Shown: one piece after another, positions 43,775 through 53,076 of the stretch
How positions within the stretch are numbered: position 1 is the stretch's first letter
Layout of the letters: every line of letters starts with the position of its first letter
Source: Flavobacteriales bacterium
Lineage (GTDB): Bacteria > Bacteroidota > Bacteroidia > Flavobacteriales > Schleiferiaceae
Assembly: GCA_017795025.1 (NCBI GenBank)
Contig: CP051243.1
Location: 1,054,001 to 1,118,000 of the forward strand
Direction of reading: 5' to 3'
Length of the DNA stretch: 64,000 nt
Program-made: the position numbers and the translations under genes
Notes under the pieces: generated by a model
Database searches by the model: none
Seen by the model: only the letters and a program-made list of their open reading frames with translations
Told to the model about the DNA's origin: nothing

Positions 43775-43945
43775 CTAATCTTTCCTTCGTAACTTTTTTT
43801 GAGCTCCTATAAAGACTCCTGCGACAGTAATCAGTAAAATTCCTGATAAAGGCGCGGGGTTGTTACTGCTCGGAGGAACAGGCTGGGCCCAAATTATATT
43901 GGCTAGGAAAAGGCAAAAAAGTAGACAAGTAATTCTTCTATTCAT
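43775..43945 (-). CDS. 56-residue secreted peptide with C-terminal membrane anchor and basic tail
   Basis: A short frame on the minus strand (ATG 43945, TAG at 43775-43777). It encodes a signal peptide (MNRRITCLLFCLFLANIIWA), then a Pro/Ser/Asn-rich stretch QPVPPSSNNPAPLSG, a 14-residue hydrophobic helix ILLITVAGVFIGAQ and a basic end KKLRRKD. This tripartite P-rich/helix/basic layout resembles short tail-anchored proteins common after large secreted proteins in Flavobacteriia, and the C-terminal sorting signals of exosortase/sortase-like systems. It lies only three bases after the stop of the large secreted protein on the same strand, so the two are co-transcribed. No function known. Confidence 0.72.
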   Translation of the reverse strand: MNRRITCLLFCLFLANIIWAQPVPPSSNNPAPLSGILLITVAGVFIGAQKKLRRKD

Positions 43946-43948
43946 AGC

Positions 43949-46111
43949 TTAAGGATTAATATTAAAGATTCGCGCAGTTCCAGCACCAGTGATAGCATCA
44001 CACCAATAAATAATCAGCACTCCCTGCGGCAATTGATTACTACCACAGCTCCAAGTCTGTCCCTTAGCTAAGTCTGATTCTTGTCTGAGAATGATTCCAT
44101 CCACATTGGCAACTTGGACCGATGTTAAGAAGGAGTTTGAAGAAGGCTTTAGTTCCCAATTGCCCTGTTTGAAACTAAGGAGACTACGACTACTTGATTC
44201 TAATTCCTCTCCTAGTGCGAGCTCTTTAGGTCTTAAACTGCGTACTTTTAACACATATCGATAGGTAGCACTATAATTAAGGTTTGGAAAAGGAACCGCA
44301 CCAAGACCTTCTTTAATCACTTTATTTTCTACTTGGTCATAAATCTCAACTTGCAGGAGACCCGCATCCTCCACAGAATCGATCGATAGACTTGCATTAC
44401 TTATAATGCCATTAGACATACCAAGCGGTATAATCCGTTCCTCCCCAGGACTTAAAGGACCCTGGGTTTGAATAGCCAATGCTTTTTGGTCATTTGAAAT
44501 AGAAAACAAAGCAAATCGATTGCGATCTTCAAAGGTCAATTGGGCATCCCAGACGGAGTCAAAATCAACACTCGCAGCTTCGGAAAAGCACAATAGCATC
44601 CTTCGTCTGGAAACACTATCCCCCAAGCTCAGCCAGATTTTATGCTGCTTCATCTCTTTTTTATAGAAATGAGGGGCCCCCGTTTGAAGAGTGCGTCGCA
44701 TGGCATTATTAAAGGAAACATTGAGGTTGGACTGATTAAAATGGGAGCCAATTTGTACCATAAAGCCCTGCATTGAAGCGATATACCTGCTCGGATTGGC
44801 TCGATTGGAAAAAGGAACGGGATTTACCCCGGCTGCATTCCAAATGGCATAAGCTGCCCCATTCGAATGGGGCGTGCTGGCATCCCAAAAATGAACGGAA
44901 TTCAGTAAATCAGGATTATCAGCAATAAAAGCCTGAAAGTCAATTGGACATGGATATGGATTCCCAAGCAATACCCAATCTCCTGCCTGGACGCCCGTTA
45001 AACTGTAAGTTATTGAACCGTTATTAAGCTCACCGCTAAAAGTCCGATTATCATAAAAAGGGTTAAGATTGGTGCTTCCTTGAGTACTTGGGGTACAGAT
45101 ATAAGCTTTTCCCTCAAGCAGAGGTCCGGAGCTATAATTAGTAAATGATTGACTAGCGGCCTCAAAAGAATAGCGATCCAGAGGATTTGTGCTGGCAAAA
45201 ACATTTTCAATCTGGGCATTTTGAACTGGAGAAGACCAATAAGAAAATCGGAGATGGTCGGGACAATAATAGTTCTTAGAAACATGTACGATACCTGTAC
45301 CCGAATTACCGTTCGTCGTTTTCTCCTGCACCAATGCGGCTCCCGAGGCGATGTTTAAAACTCCATCATTCAAAATATCGGAAAGGACCACTAGGCTTAT
45401 GGCCGAATCGATAACCACACTGGCACCTGGTTCAATAATAAGATCGTTTACAGTGGCATCTTGAGAAATAACTACTTGGGAACCCGCACTTACTCGGGCG
45501 TTTAGAACACCAGAGTATGGGTCAGGCATTCGATTCCAATTACCATTCGCAAAAACGAGTTCCGAGAAAGAATACACGGAGAGGTCATCAAACCTTAAAT
45601 ACTCGGTAGTCGCATTATTCTTTAAGCGTACTCTTATCCGCAGGCTATCTCCTTGTATCCCAAAATGGGAGACCGTTTTAGTGCTAAAATCATCGTAGAG
45701 GTAGCCATTAGTACTAAATAATTGCCATGCCCCAGCATCAACCCTAAACTCAGAAATTAGGTAATCACTGGACTCGAGGCTACCACTTTCGGATGCTTGT
45801 AGGCTAATGCCATAGCCATGACCCGACTGCAAAGGGATACTCGGACTATACCAATAGGCTTCGCCATCTATATCGCGTGCTTCCAGCTGATTATTCGCTA
45901 CTAAGAGCCAATCCGTATTTGCGGTTAGGCTGCACTGACTGATATCAATGTCCCAATTGACATTACTTAGGTCGAGGCTTACTTGACCATTGGAGTTCCC
46001 AATTGCCCCTTTGCCATTTTGGTTTGAAAAATCTTCTTGATAGACGGTAGTTTGTCCCCTAGCAGAAACAGTTAGCAAGAGAACGCTGAGAACGAAATAC
46101 ATTTTGCGCAT
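43949..46111 (-). CDS. Large secreted protein, likely T9SS-exported
   Basis: 720 residues. Signal peptide (MRKMYFVLSVLLLTVSARG), then a lectin/jelly-roll-like domain (YQEDFSNQNGKG through LRFDDLSVYS, about 25-185), a Gly/Val-rich strand region (SAGSQVVISQDATVNDLIIEPGASVVIDS) of beta-helix type, and a middle domain with repeated Trp/Pro motifs (RFSYWSSPVQNAQI, LLGNPYPCPIDFQAF). The end (VQVANVDGIILRQES to RIFNINP) is like the last strand pairs of a T9SS sorting domain but lacks the usual YPNP start, so export by T9SS is likely rather than certain. The small tail-anchored peptide gene follows three bases downstream. Confidence 0.75.
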   Translation of the reverse strand: MRKMYFVLSVLLLTVSARGQTTVYQEDFSNQNGKGAIGNSNGQVSLDLSNVNWDIDISQCSLTANTDWLLVANNQLEARDIDGEAYWYSPSIPLQSGHGYGISLQASESGSLESSDYLISEFRVDAGAWQLFSTNGYLYDDFSTKTVSHFGIQGDSLRIRVRLKNNATTEYLRFDDLSVYSFSELVFANGNWNRMPDPYSGVLNARVSAGSQVVISQDATVNDLIIEPGASVVIDSAISLVVLSDILNDGVLNIASGAALVQEKTTNGNSGTGIVHVSKNYYCPDHLRFSYWSSPVQNAQIENVFASTNPLDRYSFEAASQSFTNYSSGPLLEGKAYICTPSTQGSTNLNPFYDNRTFSGELNNGSITYSLTGVQAGDWVLLGNPYPCPIDFQAFIADNPDLLNSVHFWDASTPHSNGAAYAIWNAAGVNPVPFSNRANPSRYIASMQGFMVQIGSHFNQSNLNVSFNNAMRRTLQTGAPHFYKKEMKQHKIWLSLGDSVSRRRMLLCFSEAASVDFDSVWDAQLTFEDRNRFALFSISNDQKALAIQTQGPLSPGEERIIPLGMSNGIISNASLSIDSVEDAGLLQVEIYDQVENKVIKEGLGAVPFPNLNYSATYRYVLKVRSLRPKELALGEELESSSRSLLSFKQGNWELKPSSNSFLTSVQVANVDGIILRQESDLAKGQTWSCGSNQLPQGVLIIYWCDAITGAGTARIFNINP

Positions 46112-46203
46112 AACACCATTTTTAATGTGCTAGGCAATGTATTTAGGGCTTAAATAAGAACGACTTATAAACTTTTACTAAGCGTCTTTAAACACTTATT
46201 TGA

Positions 46204-46845
46204 TTAAGGAGCTAAACGACTTAGCTGCCAGGACCCATCCGCTTGAAGCGTGTAAAGGATTCGGTCGTGTAAACGCGAGGAGCGACCTTGCCAAAACTCA
46301 ATTCGATTGGGCATAAGTCGGTATCCCCCCCAATGTGGCGGCCTTGGTACTTCTTCCGCATATTTATCCGCATAATGTTGGGCTCGATCTTCGAGAACTT
46401 TGCGGTCTGCGATTTCCTGACTTTGGGGAGAAACCCATGCGCCAACCTGAGAACCATGAGGACGACTATGGAAATACGCCGTAGACTCTTCAGGACGAAG
46501 CTTTACTACCTTACCTTCTACTCGAACTTGCCGTTCTTGCTCCGACCAAAAGAAACACATGCTAGCCTGTGGGTTCTCGGCCAGCTCCTGCCCTTTGGCA
46601 CTTTCATAATTGGTGTAAAATTCAAAGCCGCCTTGATCTACTCCTTTTAGCAGTAACACACGGGCGTGTGGAATGTCATCATTGCCAGCTGTTGCGAGGA
46701 CAAAAGCATTGGGGTCCTTGGGTTTAGATAATTCAAATTGCTCATACCAGTCTTGAAATTGCTGTAAGGGGTCTTTATACACCTGATCTATGCTAAGAGC
46801 ACCTTTCTGATAATCAACGCGTTGATTTTGCAACTTTTCTTTCAT
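46204..46845 (-). CDS. pdxH: Pyridoxamine 5'-phosphate oxidase
   Basis: FMN enzyme that makes pyridoxal 5'-phosphate. The 213-residue protein has the family blocks ARVLLLKGVDQGGFEFYTNY, ASMCFFWSEQERQVRVEG, YFHSRPHGSQVGAWVSPQS and the C-terminal WGGYRLMPNRIEFWQGRSSRLHDRILY signature. PdxH supplies the PLP used by glyA and the class IV aminotransferase in this window. It is divergent from the YqgE gene. Confidence 0.97.
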   Translation of the reverse strand: MKEKLQNQRVDYQKGALSIDQVYKDPLQQFQDWYEQFELSKPKDPNAFVLATAGNDDIPHARVLLLKGVDQGGFEFYTNYESAKGQELAENPQASMCFFWSEQERQVRVEGKVVKLRPEESTAYFHSRPHGSQVGAWVSPQSQEIADRKVLEDRAQHYADKYAEEVPRPPHWGGYRLMPNRIEFWQGRSSRLHDRILYTLQADGSWQLSRLAP

Positions 46846-46925
46846 GACCGTATTTTAAATTATGAACATGATATTGATAAAAGTACTTTGCAAAAGTACC
46901 GATAAGCTACTATCTTCGGTTCACG

Positions 46926-47489
46926 ATGAGTATAAATTTCACATTACCCGCCCAAGGAAAAATATTAATTGCAGAGCCCATGTTAGGGGATCCGAATTTT
47001 GATCGGACCGTAGTGCTGCTAGTGGATCACAATGAAGAGGGAACGGTTGGCTTTGTACTAAATCGAAAGGTAGAGCTAAGCTTTGACGATTTAGTATTAG
47101 ACTTCCCATCCTTTGAGGCTGAGATTTTTGAAGGCGGCCCGGTGCAAGAAGACAATTTGTTTTACCTGCACCGAAAGGGCGACATCATTCCAGGTAGCGA
47201 AGAGATCATGGAAGGTGTATACTGGGGAGGTGATTTGGAGGTCCTCAAAGAAATGATTGCGCTTGAAATGGTGCTTCCTAGCGACATCCGTTTTTACCTC
47301 GGTTACAGTGGCTGGTCCAAAGGGCAACTGAGTGATGAACTCAAACAGAAAGCCTGGCTCGTGGCCGAAAGTGATGCCCAACTTATTTTCGATACGGAGA
47401 TTGATGGTTTGTGGTCGACCATCATGAAACAGCTAGGTGGTGATTATGCGCTTTGGCACAATGCTCCCTTAGATCCTAGTCTAAACTAA
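46926..47489 (+). CDS. YqgE/AlgH-family protein
   Basis: 187 residues of the YqgE/AlgH fold, with the N-terminal GKILIAEPMLGDPNFDRTVVLLVDHNEEGTVGFVLNR (conserved in the family), then EGGPVQEDNLFYLHR and the C-terminal FYLGYSGWSKGQLSDEL. Members are widespread but their molecular role is unsettled. A near -7 element TATCTTCG lies upstream at about 46911-46918. It converges on the class IV aminotransferase gene with a 14-base overlap. Confidence 0.92.
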   Translation: MSINFTLPAQGKILIAEPMLGDPNFDRTVVLLVDHNEEGTVGFVLNRKVELSFDDLVLDFPSFEAEIFEGGPVQEDNLFYLHRKGDIIPGSEEIMEGVYWGGDLEVLKEMIALEMVLPSDIRFYLGYSGWSKGQLSDELKQKAWLVAESDAQLIFDTEIDGLWSTIMKQLGGDYALWHNAPLDPSLN

Positions 47490-48327
47490 GCGCCACTTTT
47501 ACATTCAACCTTTTTACCATTTCTTGAGCCTTCTCCTTGCCAAAGGTTTTCTTGCGGTACTTCCCTACCCATTGGATTCCTTGAATGCTGTTGCTGAGCC
47601 AAAGTTCATCGGCCTTTTGAATGGCAAATGGGGAAAAGGCCTCCTCTTTCACTTCCAGTCCTAGTTGAGGGGCTGTTTCCAAAATTTGCTTTCTCATGAT
47701 ACCTTTCAAGCAACCGCTTTCCAGAGGGGGACTAATCAATTCATTACCTCTCAAAAGAAACAGGTTAGCCTTAATGCTCTCTAAAACCTCCTTCTTTTCA
47801 TTCAGAATAAGAACATCATCCAAATTATTCTCACGAGCATAAACTCCGGCTATGGTATACAATTGGGCCGAGCTGGTTTTTAAATTGCCTAAGAGTCCGC
47901 TTAACTTGTAATGATCCTTAAAAAGATCTATTTCCAAACCTTGCTCATTGAGCTGATATTCACTGTCCTTCAGTTCCGACACGGTAATTAAAAAGTCGGG
48001 CTCATCATTTTGGGGTGTGTAGTAGCCACCAGCCTTTCGCACTACTAGAATTTTTACTCGGGCCGCCCCATTTTCCAGCTTATTTGCGGTCAGGGTTTTC
48101 ATCACCTGCTCCTCTAAATACTCCGGAGAGAAGTTCAAGGGAATTTCCATCCGCACAATCCGCATGGAGGCCATTAAACGGAAATAATGGTCTTCCCAAA
48201 AATGAAGACGCTTACGGCTGTATTTAATCGTTTCGAAAAGGCCATCACCATAATTAAGACCTCTATTATCTAGCGTAATCCCCAAATGCTTATTGCGGAT
48301 GATAAAGCCATTTAAATTGTAATCCAT
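47476..48327 (-). CDS. Class IV PLP aminotransferase, aminodeoxychorismate-lyase-like
   Basis: 283 residues from ATG 48327 (MDYNLNGFIIRNKHLGITLDN). The fold-type IV signature is NYGDGLFETIKY near the N-terminus, with the PLP lysine in GNLKTSSAQLYTIAG and later LESIKANLFLLRGNELISPPLESGCLKG. GDGLFETI is typical of PabC/IlvE/D-amino-acid transaminases; the short length and the LESGCLKGI ending favour aminodeoxychorismate lyase (folate) over branched-chain aminotransferase, but I would not fix the substrate. A terminator from the next gene lies in front of it. Confidence 0.82.
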   Translation of the reverse strand: MDYNLNGFIIRNKHLGITLDNRGLNYGDGLFETIKYSRKRLHFWEDHYFRLMASMRIVRMEIPLNFSPEYLEEQVMKTLTANKLENGAARVKILVVRKAGGYYTPQNDEPDFLITVSELKDSEYQLNEQGLEIDLFKDHYKLSGLLGNLKTSSAQLYTIAGVYARENNLDDVLILNEKKEVLESIKANLFLLRGNELISPPLESGCLKGIMRKQILETAPQLGLEVKEEAFSPFAIQKADELWLSNSIQGIQWVGKYRKKTFGKEKAQEMVKRLNVKVALSLD

Positions 48328-48361
48328 CTTTGATTTTTGGACGGCAAAGGTATAAAGCAAA

Positions 48362-48387
48362 AAGCCCTGACACTAAGGTCAGGGCTT
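48362..48387 (-). terminator. Rho-independent terminator after the esterase-like gene
   Basis: A ten-base stem (AAGCCCTGAC / GTCAGGGCTT) with a short loop, followed on the minus strand by TTTTT; it lies 25 bases beyond the stop at 48413. Confidence 0.8.
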
Positions 48388-48412
48388 GGTATTGTCTAAC
48401 AGTAAATTTGAT

Positions 48413-50056
48413 TTACTGTTTAATAAATCTGCTGCTTGCTTCACCGCGGTCGGTACTCACCTTAATGAAGTACACACCTGGGCTTAAAGCATCAATAGCA
48501 ATGCTGTTTTTCATTTCATCTAGGTCACCCGCCATAATAGTACGGCCCGTATTATCGATGATCTCGAAGTTATTGAGGTTTAAGTCTGCATCACTTAAAT
48601 CCAAATTCAATACGCTTTGGGCTGGATTCGGATATAATGAAATCACTTTATTAAAGTCAAACTCCTCCTCGCTAATCAAGTTCATTTGATAAACTAAACG
48701 GGGTGTAACGTAACCTAGGATGGTATCCTGATAGGTACGACCATAGCTGGAAGACATGTTTGGATTGCTGGCTAAACCTGCCATGTGGTAAGTAATTACG
48801 GGAGGACCTGCAATTAAAGTATCAGAAGCAATGGGGCCATTTGGATCCCACCACTGCCAAGGAGCACCAGTATTATTAAATAAGCCGGTTTGAGAAAGTG
48901 GCAATAAAACTGGGAACATACCTTCTGCACTAGCGATAGTAATAGTATCGAAAGGAGCTGGGAAAATGTAAGGAACAGTTAAGCCGTAACGTGCACGAGC
49001 GGCTAGAGTAATACCGTCATTGTAGGTATTATTGATCCAGGCATTATTATTACCCAAGTTATTGGCTTTAGCTTGGAAGATATTTGCTCCGGATACATCT
49101 ACAACGTCGTCTTGAGTAGTGGGGACTACAACGGTTCCATCACCAAATGGTGCAAATGGATCACGAACACATTGGAACGAAATCATAGAAGCATCTCCCG
49201 CTTCTAACCAAGAGATATCGGCCAAGGCACCTCCCATGTTTACACACATAGAAATGTCGGTCGACTGTCCATTATCAACATAAAGGTTGAGGTTACCATT
49301 AAGACCCTCGATATTTCCTACTAAATTGGAATCAACGAAAGAGGTAGAAGTAGCGGGGTTAATGAACTTGGCAATTTCAACTTCCGCCCACTTATCCAAA
49401 GTAGCGTAAGCTAGAGCAACATAACCTCCAGAACCTTCACCAAAGAATACAATGCGATTAGGGTCAATACCTAGGTTGGCAGCATCGGCCTTTAAAACCC
49501 GTACCAATTCCTTCATATCGTGGATGGCACGATAAACCGCATTAAGAAGCTGAGCGCGACGTACAAACTGGTTTGGATCTAATGGGTTCCAACCTAAACG
49601 GTAATTAGCAGCTACGGCTACAAAACCACGCTTGGCCAAACTTTCGCACATTGCAATTGCCGAGCTATCATTCTTAGAACCATTAATACCACCGTTTAAT
49701 CCAGGAGGTAAAAAGTTTCCAGTGTGAATGTAAACAGCTAAGGGACGATTAGTAGCGGTATCGCCCATAGGCTCATACATGTCCATTGTAAGGGTAGTTA
49801 CCTTTACATCGGTAGTCGTATCAAATGGATTGAAGAATGCCGCTGGGATAGGTTGACCAGTTGCTAAAGCGGTTTTAATCGCCGTAACATCCATAACCAC
49901 TGAAGCAGGATCACTTAAATCAGAGGTAAGGAAATCAATATTGGTGGCATAAGGTTGGTCCGCTGTTACGGATACCTGAGTAAAAACTTCAGAGGTATAG
50001 CGTTGTGCCATAGCCACACTACTGAAGGCTAAAAGAAAAAGTAATGTTCTTTTCAT
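48413..50056 (-). CDS. Secreted alpha/beta-hydrolase-fold protein with T9SS type A sorting domain
   Basis: 547 residues: signal peptide (MKRTLLFLLAFSSVAMA), then an esterase-like fold (LAVYIHTGNFLPPGLNG like the oxyanion region of carboxylesterases; GFVAVAANYRLGWNP; IHDMKELVRVLKADAANLGIDPNRIVFFG), and a C-terminal T9SS domain (SLYPNPAQSVLNLDL ... FEIIDNTGRTIM ... LSPGVYFIKVSTDRGE). The nucleophile elbow reads FGEGSGGY where active carboxylesterases have G-E-S-A-G-G, so the Ser is displaced by one residue and a Gly occupies the catalytic position. It may be a binding protein or an altered enzyme. The TonB receptor gene is 48 bases upstream in the same orientation, so they are likely co-transcribed. 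Confidence 0.85.
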   Translation of the reverse strand: MKRTLLFLLAFSSVAMAQRYTSEVFTQVSVTADQPYATNIDFLTSDLSDPASVVMDVTAIKTALATGQPIPAAFFNPFDTTTDVKVTTLTMDMYEPMGDTATNRPLAVYIHTGNFLPPGLNGGINGSKNDSSAIAMCESLAKRGFVAVAANYRLGWNPLDPNQFVRRAQLLNAVYRAIHDMKELVRVLKADAANLGIDPNRIVFFGEGSGGYVALAYATLDKWAEVEIAKFINPATSTSFVDSNLVGNIEGLNGNLNLYVDNGQSTDISMCVNMGGALADISWLEAGDASMISFQCVRDPFAPFGDGTVVVPTTQDDVVDVSGANIFQAKANNLGNNNAWINNTYNDGITLAARARYGLTVPYIFPAPFDTITIASAEGMFPVLLPLSQTGLFNNTGAPWQWWDPNGPIASDTLIAGPPVITYHMAGLASNPNMSSSYGRTYQDTILGYVTPRLVYQMNLISEEEFDFNKVISLYPNPAQSVLNLDLSDADLNLNNFEIIDNTGRTIMAGDLDEMKNSIAIDALSPGVYFIKVSTDRGEASSRFIKQ

Positions 50057-50104
50057 CTGCTAATTATTTGTTGTTTCGAAGTTAAAGAAAATTTTGCGCT
50101 AAAA

Positions 50105-52984
50105 TCATTGAAGCTCCACCAATACCGAAAAGTAAGCCAATCTACCTACTCTTGGTCCACCATAAACCTGGAACACTTTATTGTTAAGGATATTGGAAGC
50201 ACCTAGCTTAAAGATAGTATTCCAGGGCTTTACATTGTAGCTCACCTGCGCATCCATCAAATCATAGGTATCAATAAAGCCGGTAAACTGCGGGGAGCCC
50301 TCAAATAAAAATCCTTCAATCCATTTATAGGTTACCGCAAAACCTAAGCGATGGTCTTTGCCTTTAAAGGGACGATAATCGCGGCCGGTGATCCCGATGT
50401 TGAATTTATTCTCCGGAGTATTGAACGCCGGTACAATGGGATCTGCATTTTCCGAAAGGGCTAATTCATCAGCATAAAAGGTCTCGGTAATGAAATTGGC
50501 ATTCGGAGTAAGGTTAATCGAATTGTAGCTGTAATTCCCGTTTAGGCTCAAATGGTCGTCGATATAATAGTTAATACCCGCATTAAAACCTTGAGTTGTA
50601 ACCAAACCTTGAGCATTAGCGGCCACCCGGTAGGCTCTTAAACTTCTAATCCGATCGGTGAAAACCGGATCAAAGCGAGGGTCTAAGCCAAATTGAAAGC
50701 CGATAAAACTGGTATACCAAGAATGGAAATAATTAAGGTCTACAAAGACGCGCTTAAACCAAGTTCCACGATAACCTATTTCGGCAGTAGTTACGCGCTC
50801 GGGCTCAATAGGTGCAACGTTAAAGAAGTCAAGATTATCACGGTCTAAATTCGCTTGAGAGCGATAGTAATCAAAGGATTCGATGGTGATTAGGGAATCA
50901 TATCCATTAATGTTACCCAGTAAAACTGCACGACCCACATCGTAGCGCAAATATTGATCTTGCAAAGTTGGGTTTCGAATAGCTCTTCCTAAGGAACCGC
51001 GTAGAGTATTATTGGCATCTATAGTATACACCAAGGAAGCGGCAGGTGAAAACAGATAATCAAAGTTTTGATTTTTATCCATTCTCAAAGTGAAGCTAGC
51101 CTTGAGTAATTCCCCAAAGTAATACTTCTCTACTCCGTAGTAAAAGCCAAATTCCTGATTGCTGATGCGGCGATATTCCTGAGAGATAATATTTCCAACG
51201 CTATCGGTGACAATGGAACTCGGAATCACTTCATCAAAAATATTACCTCGTGAATTAGGACGATAAAGGCGGAAGTTGCCACCCAAACGCATCTTATAAC
51301 CTCCGATGGGATCAAACTTGTACTCGCCCATAATATGGTAGAGCGCCGAACGATCGAAAAATCGAGATCCACCATCGGTAAACGTTCGGGAGGTCACATC
51401 ATTAAAGATAGAGTCGTAAAGCGCGGAGCCAGGCTGAGGTCGATTGGCAGAAATAATATTTAGGAGCGAATCGTGAAAATCGCGAAGAAGCTCGTTGTAC
51501 TCGCGCAGAATGTCTTGATACTCATTGTTAAAAAAGGCAGAGTCGAAGCTCGGCATAGCCACGTTAAATCCAGCGGCGTTTTGAAAGGCATTGGCAAAGC
51601 GGAAGGGCGCACCAGACCATGCCGAGCTGTAGGTTTGGTTCCAGGTCGCTTCATCGCCTAAAACTACATCGTTCATCTTAAAGGCCGTAAGCACGGCATC
51701 GTAACTATTGCCGGCATCTTCTACCGTAGCATAGGCTCTAACAAAGAATTTATCTTTTTTAGAAACCTCGAAGATGTTCTGCATAAACTGAATCCCCTTT
51801 AGGCTAAAGCGGTTTTCCCCTTGGTATACGGTAGTACCCGTTCCATAATTAAGGGTATAATCAAAACGTAAATCTTTATCCGTTCGGTAGGCCAGGTTAA
51901 TATTCCCCTTAAAATTTCGGGTGTCGTAATCCACCAGGTCTATCTCACGAAAGCCGGGACGGTAAAAAACGCCTAATCCGGGACGATTATTAAACTTCAC
52001 ATCCTCGTAGGAGTCCCGTTCATTATTGGAGGCTAAACTTTCATCACCATAAATATTTACCGCATCATAGCGACCCGGATTATTACGTCCCACTGGTGAA
52101 CCATCCACAGGATCATAGTTATCGGCCTCCCAATCATCTGCTCGCAAGTAAAAGAGGTTAATCTTAAAGGCAAAGTCGTCGCGGGTTTCGCTAAAGAGCT
52201 TAAAGGATTCGGCATAGCGCAGTGCTGTTTCGGATAAGGCGCGCTCCCCTACTTTTTGAGAAAAAGATAAACCCTGAAATAAAAATGGATCCTTGGTGGT
52301 CATGGAGATTACCCCGTTAAAAGCCCCCGGGCCGTAAAAGGCGGTAGAGGCACCGGCGATAATATCTACGGTGGTGATGTCGAGCTCATTCGCACCTAAA
52401 AAATTACCAAGGGAAAAGTTTAACCCTGGGGCCTGATTATCTACACCGTCAATTAACTGTAGGCTCCGCACCGGTGAGGTTGAGTTAAAACCGCGGGTAT
52501 TGATGATTTTAAAGCCAATACTGGCAGAAGTAAGGTCTACGCCTTTTAAATTCCCCAGCGCCTCATAAAAATTAGCCGCGGGAGTTTCCTTGATGGCCAA
52601 ATTATCGAGGGCCTCCACCGTTAATGCCGACTCGCGTTGTTTCTTACTTAATCGCTGTTCAATAACATCAACGGCATCTAACATTTCGCTGTCCTCGCTA
52701 AGCCGAATACTCAGATTTGAGGTGGCGGCATTTACGACTACTTCCTTTGCTTGATAGCCAATAAAGGAGACCACGAGGGTAACAGGAAATGAGTTGTTTC
52801 CTAGCTTGAGGGTGAAATTTCCGTCGAGATCGGTAGATGTTCCCTGACTTGTGCCCTTAATAAGGACATTGGCCATAATCACTGGCTCCTCTGTTTTATC
52901 GTCGATTACTGTTCCGCTAATTTCCTGAGCTACAGAAAATTGAAAAACCAAAAGGCTTAAGATCCCTGTTAAATAGTACCGCAC
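50105..52984 (-). CDS. TonB-dependent receptor with carboxypeptidase-regulatory-like domain
   Basis: 959 residues. Signal peptide MRYYLTGILSLLVFQFSVAQ, carboxypeptidase-D-regulatory-like N-terminal domain (ISGTVIDDKTEEPVIMANVLIKGTSQG), plug domain (LTVEALDNLAIKETPAANFY ... GFKIINTRGFNSTSPVRSLQLIDGVDNQ ... GAFNGVISMTTKDP) and a long barrel ending in the aromatic strand LAYFSVLVELQ. This is the OmpA-like/SusC-like TBDR format of Bacteroidota, lacking a SusD partner. It imports a substrate that the neighbouring esterase-fold protein may bind or act on; the substrate is unknown. Confidence 0.93.
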   Translation of the reverse strand: MRYYLTGILSLLVFQFSVAQEISGTVIDDKTEEPVIMANVLIKGTSQGTSTDLDGNFTLKLGNNSFPVTLVVSFIGYQAKEVVVNAATSNLSIRLSEDSEMLDAVDVIEQRLSKKQRESALTVEALDNLAIKETPAANFYEALGNLKGVDLTSASIGFKIINTRGFNSTSPVRSLQLIDGVDNQAPGLNFSLGNFLGANELDITTVDIIAGASTAFYGPGAFNGVISMTTKDPFLFQGLSFSQKVGERALSETALRYAESFKLFSETRDDFAFKINLFYLRADDWEADNYDPVDGSPVGRNNPGRYDAVNIYGDESLASNNERDSYEDVKFNNRPGLGVFYRPGFREIDLVDYDTRNFKGNINLAYRTDKDLRFDYTLNYGTGTTVYQGENRFSLKGIQFMQNIFEVSKKDKFFVRAYATVEDAGNSYDAVLTAFKMNDVVLGDEATWNQTYSSAWSGAPFRFANAFQNAAGFNVAMPSFDSAFFNNEYQDILREYNELLRDFHDSLLNIISANRPQPGSALYDSIFNDVTSRTFTDGGSRFFDRSALYHIMGEYKFDPIGGYKMRLGGNFRLYRPNSRGNIFDEVIPSSIVTDSVGNIISQEYRRISNQEFGFYYGVEKYYFGELLKASFTLRMDKNQNFDYLFSPAASLVYTIDANNTLRGSLGRAIRNPTLQDQYLRYDVGRAVLLGNINGYDSLITIESFDYYRSQANLDRDNLDFFNVAPIEPERVTTAEIGYRGTWFKRVFVDLNYFHSWYTSFIGFQFGLDPRFDPVFTDRIRSLRAYRVAANAQGLVTTQGFNAGINYYIDDHLSLNGNYSYNSINLTPNANFITETFYADELALSENADPIVPAFNTPENKFNIGITGRDYRPFKGKDHRLGFAVTYKWIEGFLFEGSPQFTGFIDTYDLMDAQVSYNVKPWNTIFKLGASNILNNKVFQVYGGPRVGRLAYFSVLVELQ

Positions 52985-53062
52985 TAGTTTTTGATGTTTA
53001 TTTGGCTTAGCAAACTAATTAAATCTTTGCAATGTCTTGCTTTCATTAGCTTTAGAATATTC

Positions 53063-53070
53063 TACTTTTG
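53063..53070 (+). promoter_or_regulatory. -7 promoter element (TACTTTTG), adjacent to the start codon
   Basis: An exact TAnnTTTG match ending six bases before ATG 53077, so the predicted start of transcription is at or next to the start codon. It argues for ATG 53077 rather than the in-frame start at 53068. Confidence 0.6.
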
Positions 53071-53076
53071 CAGGCC

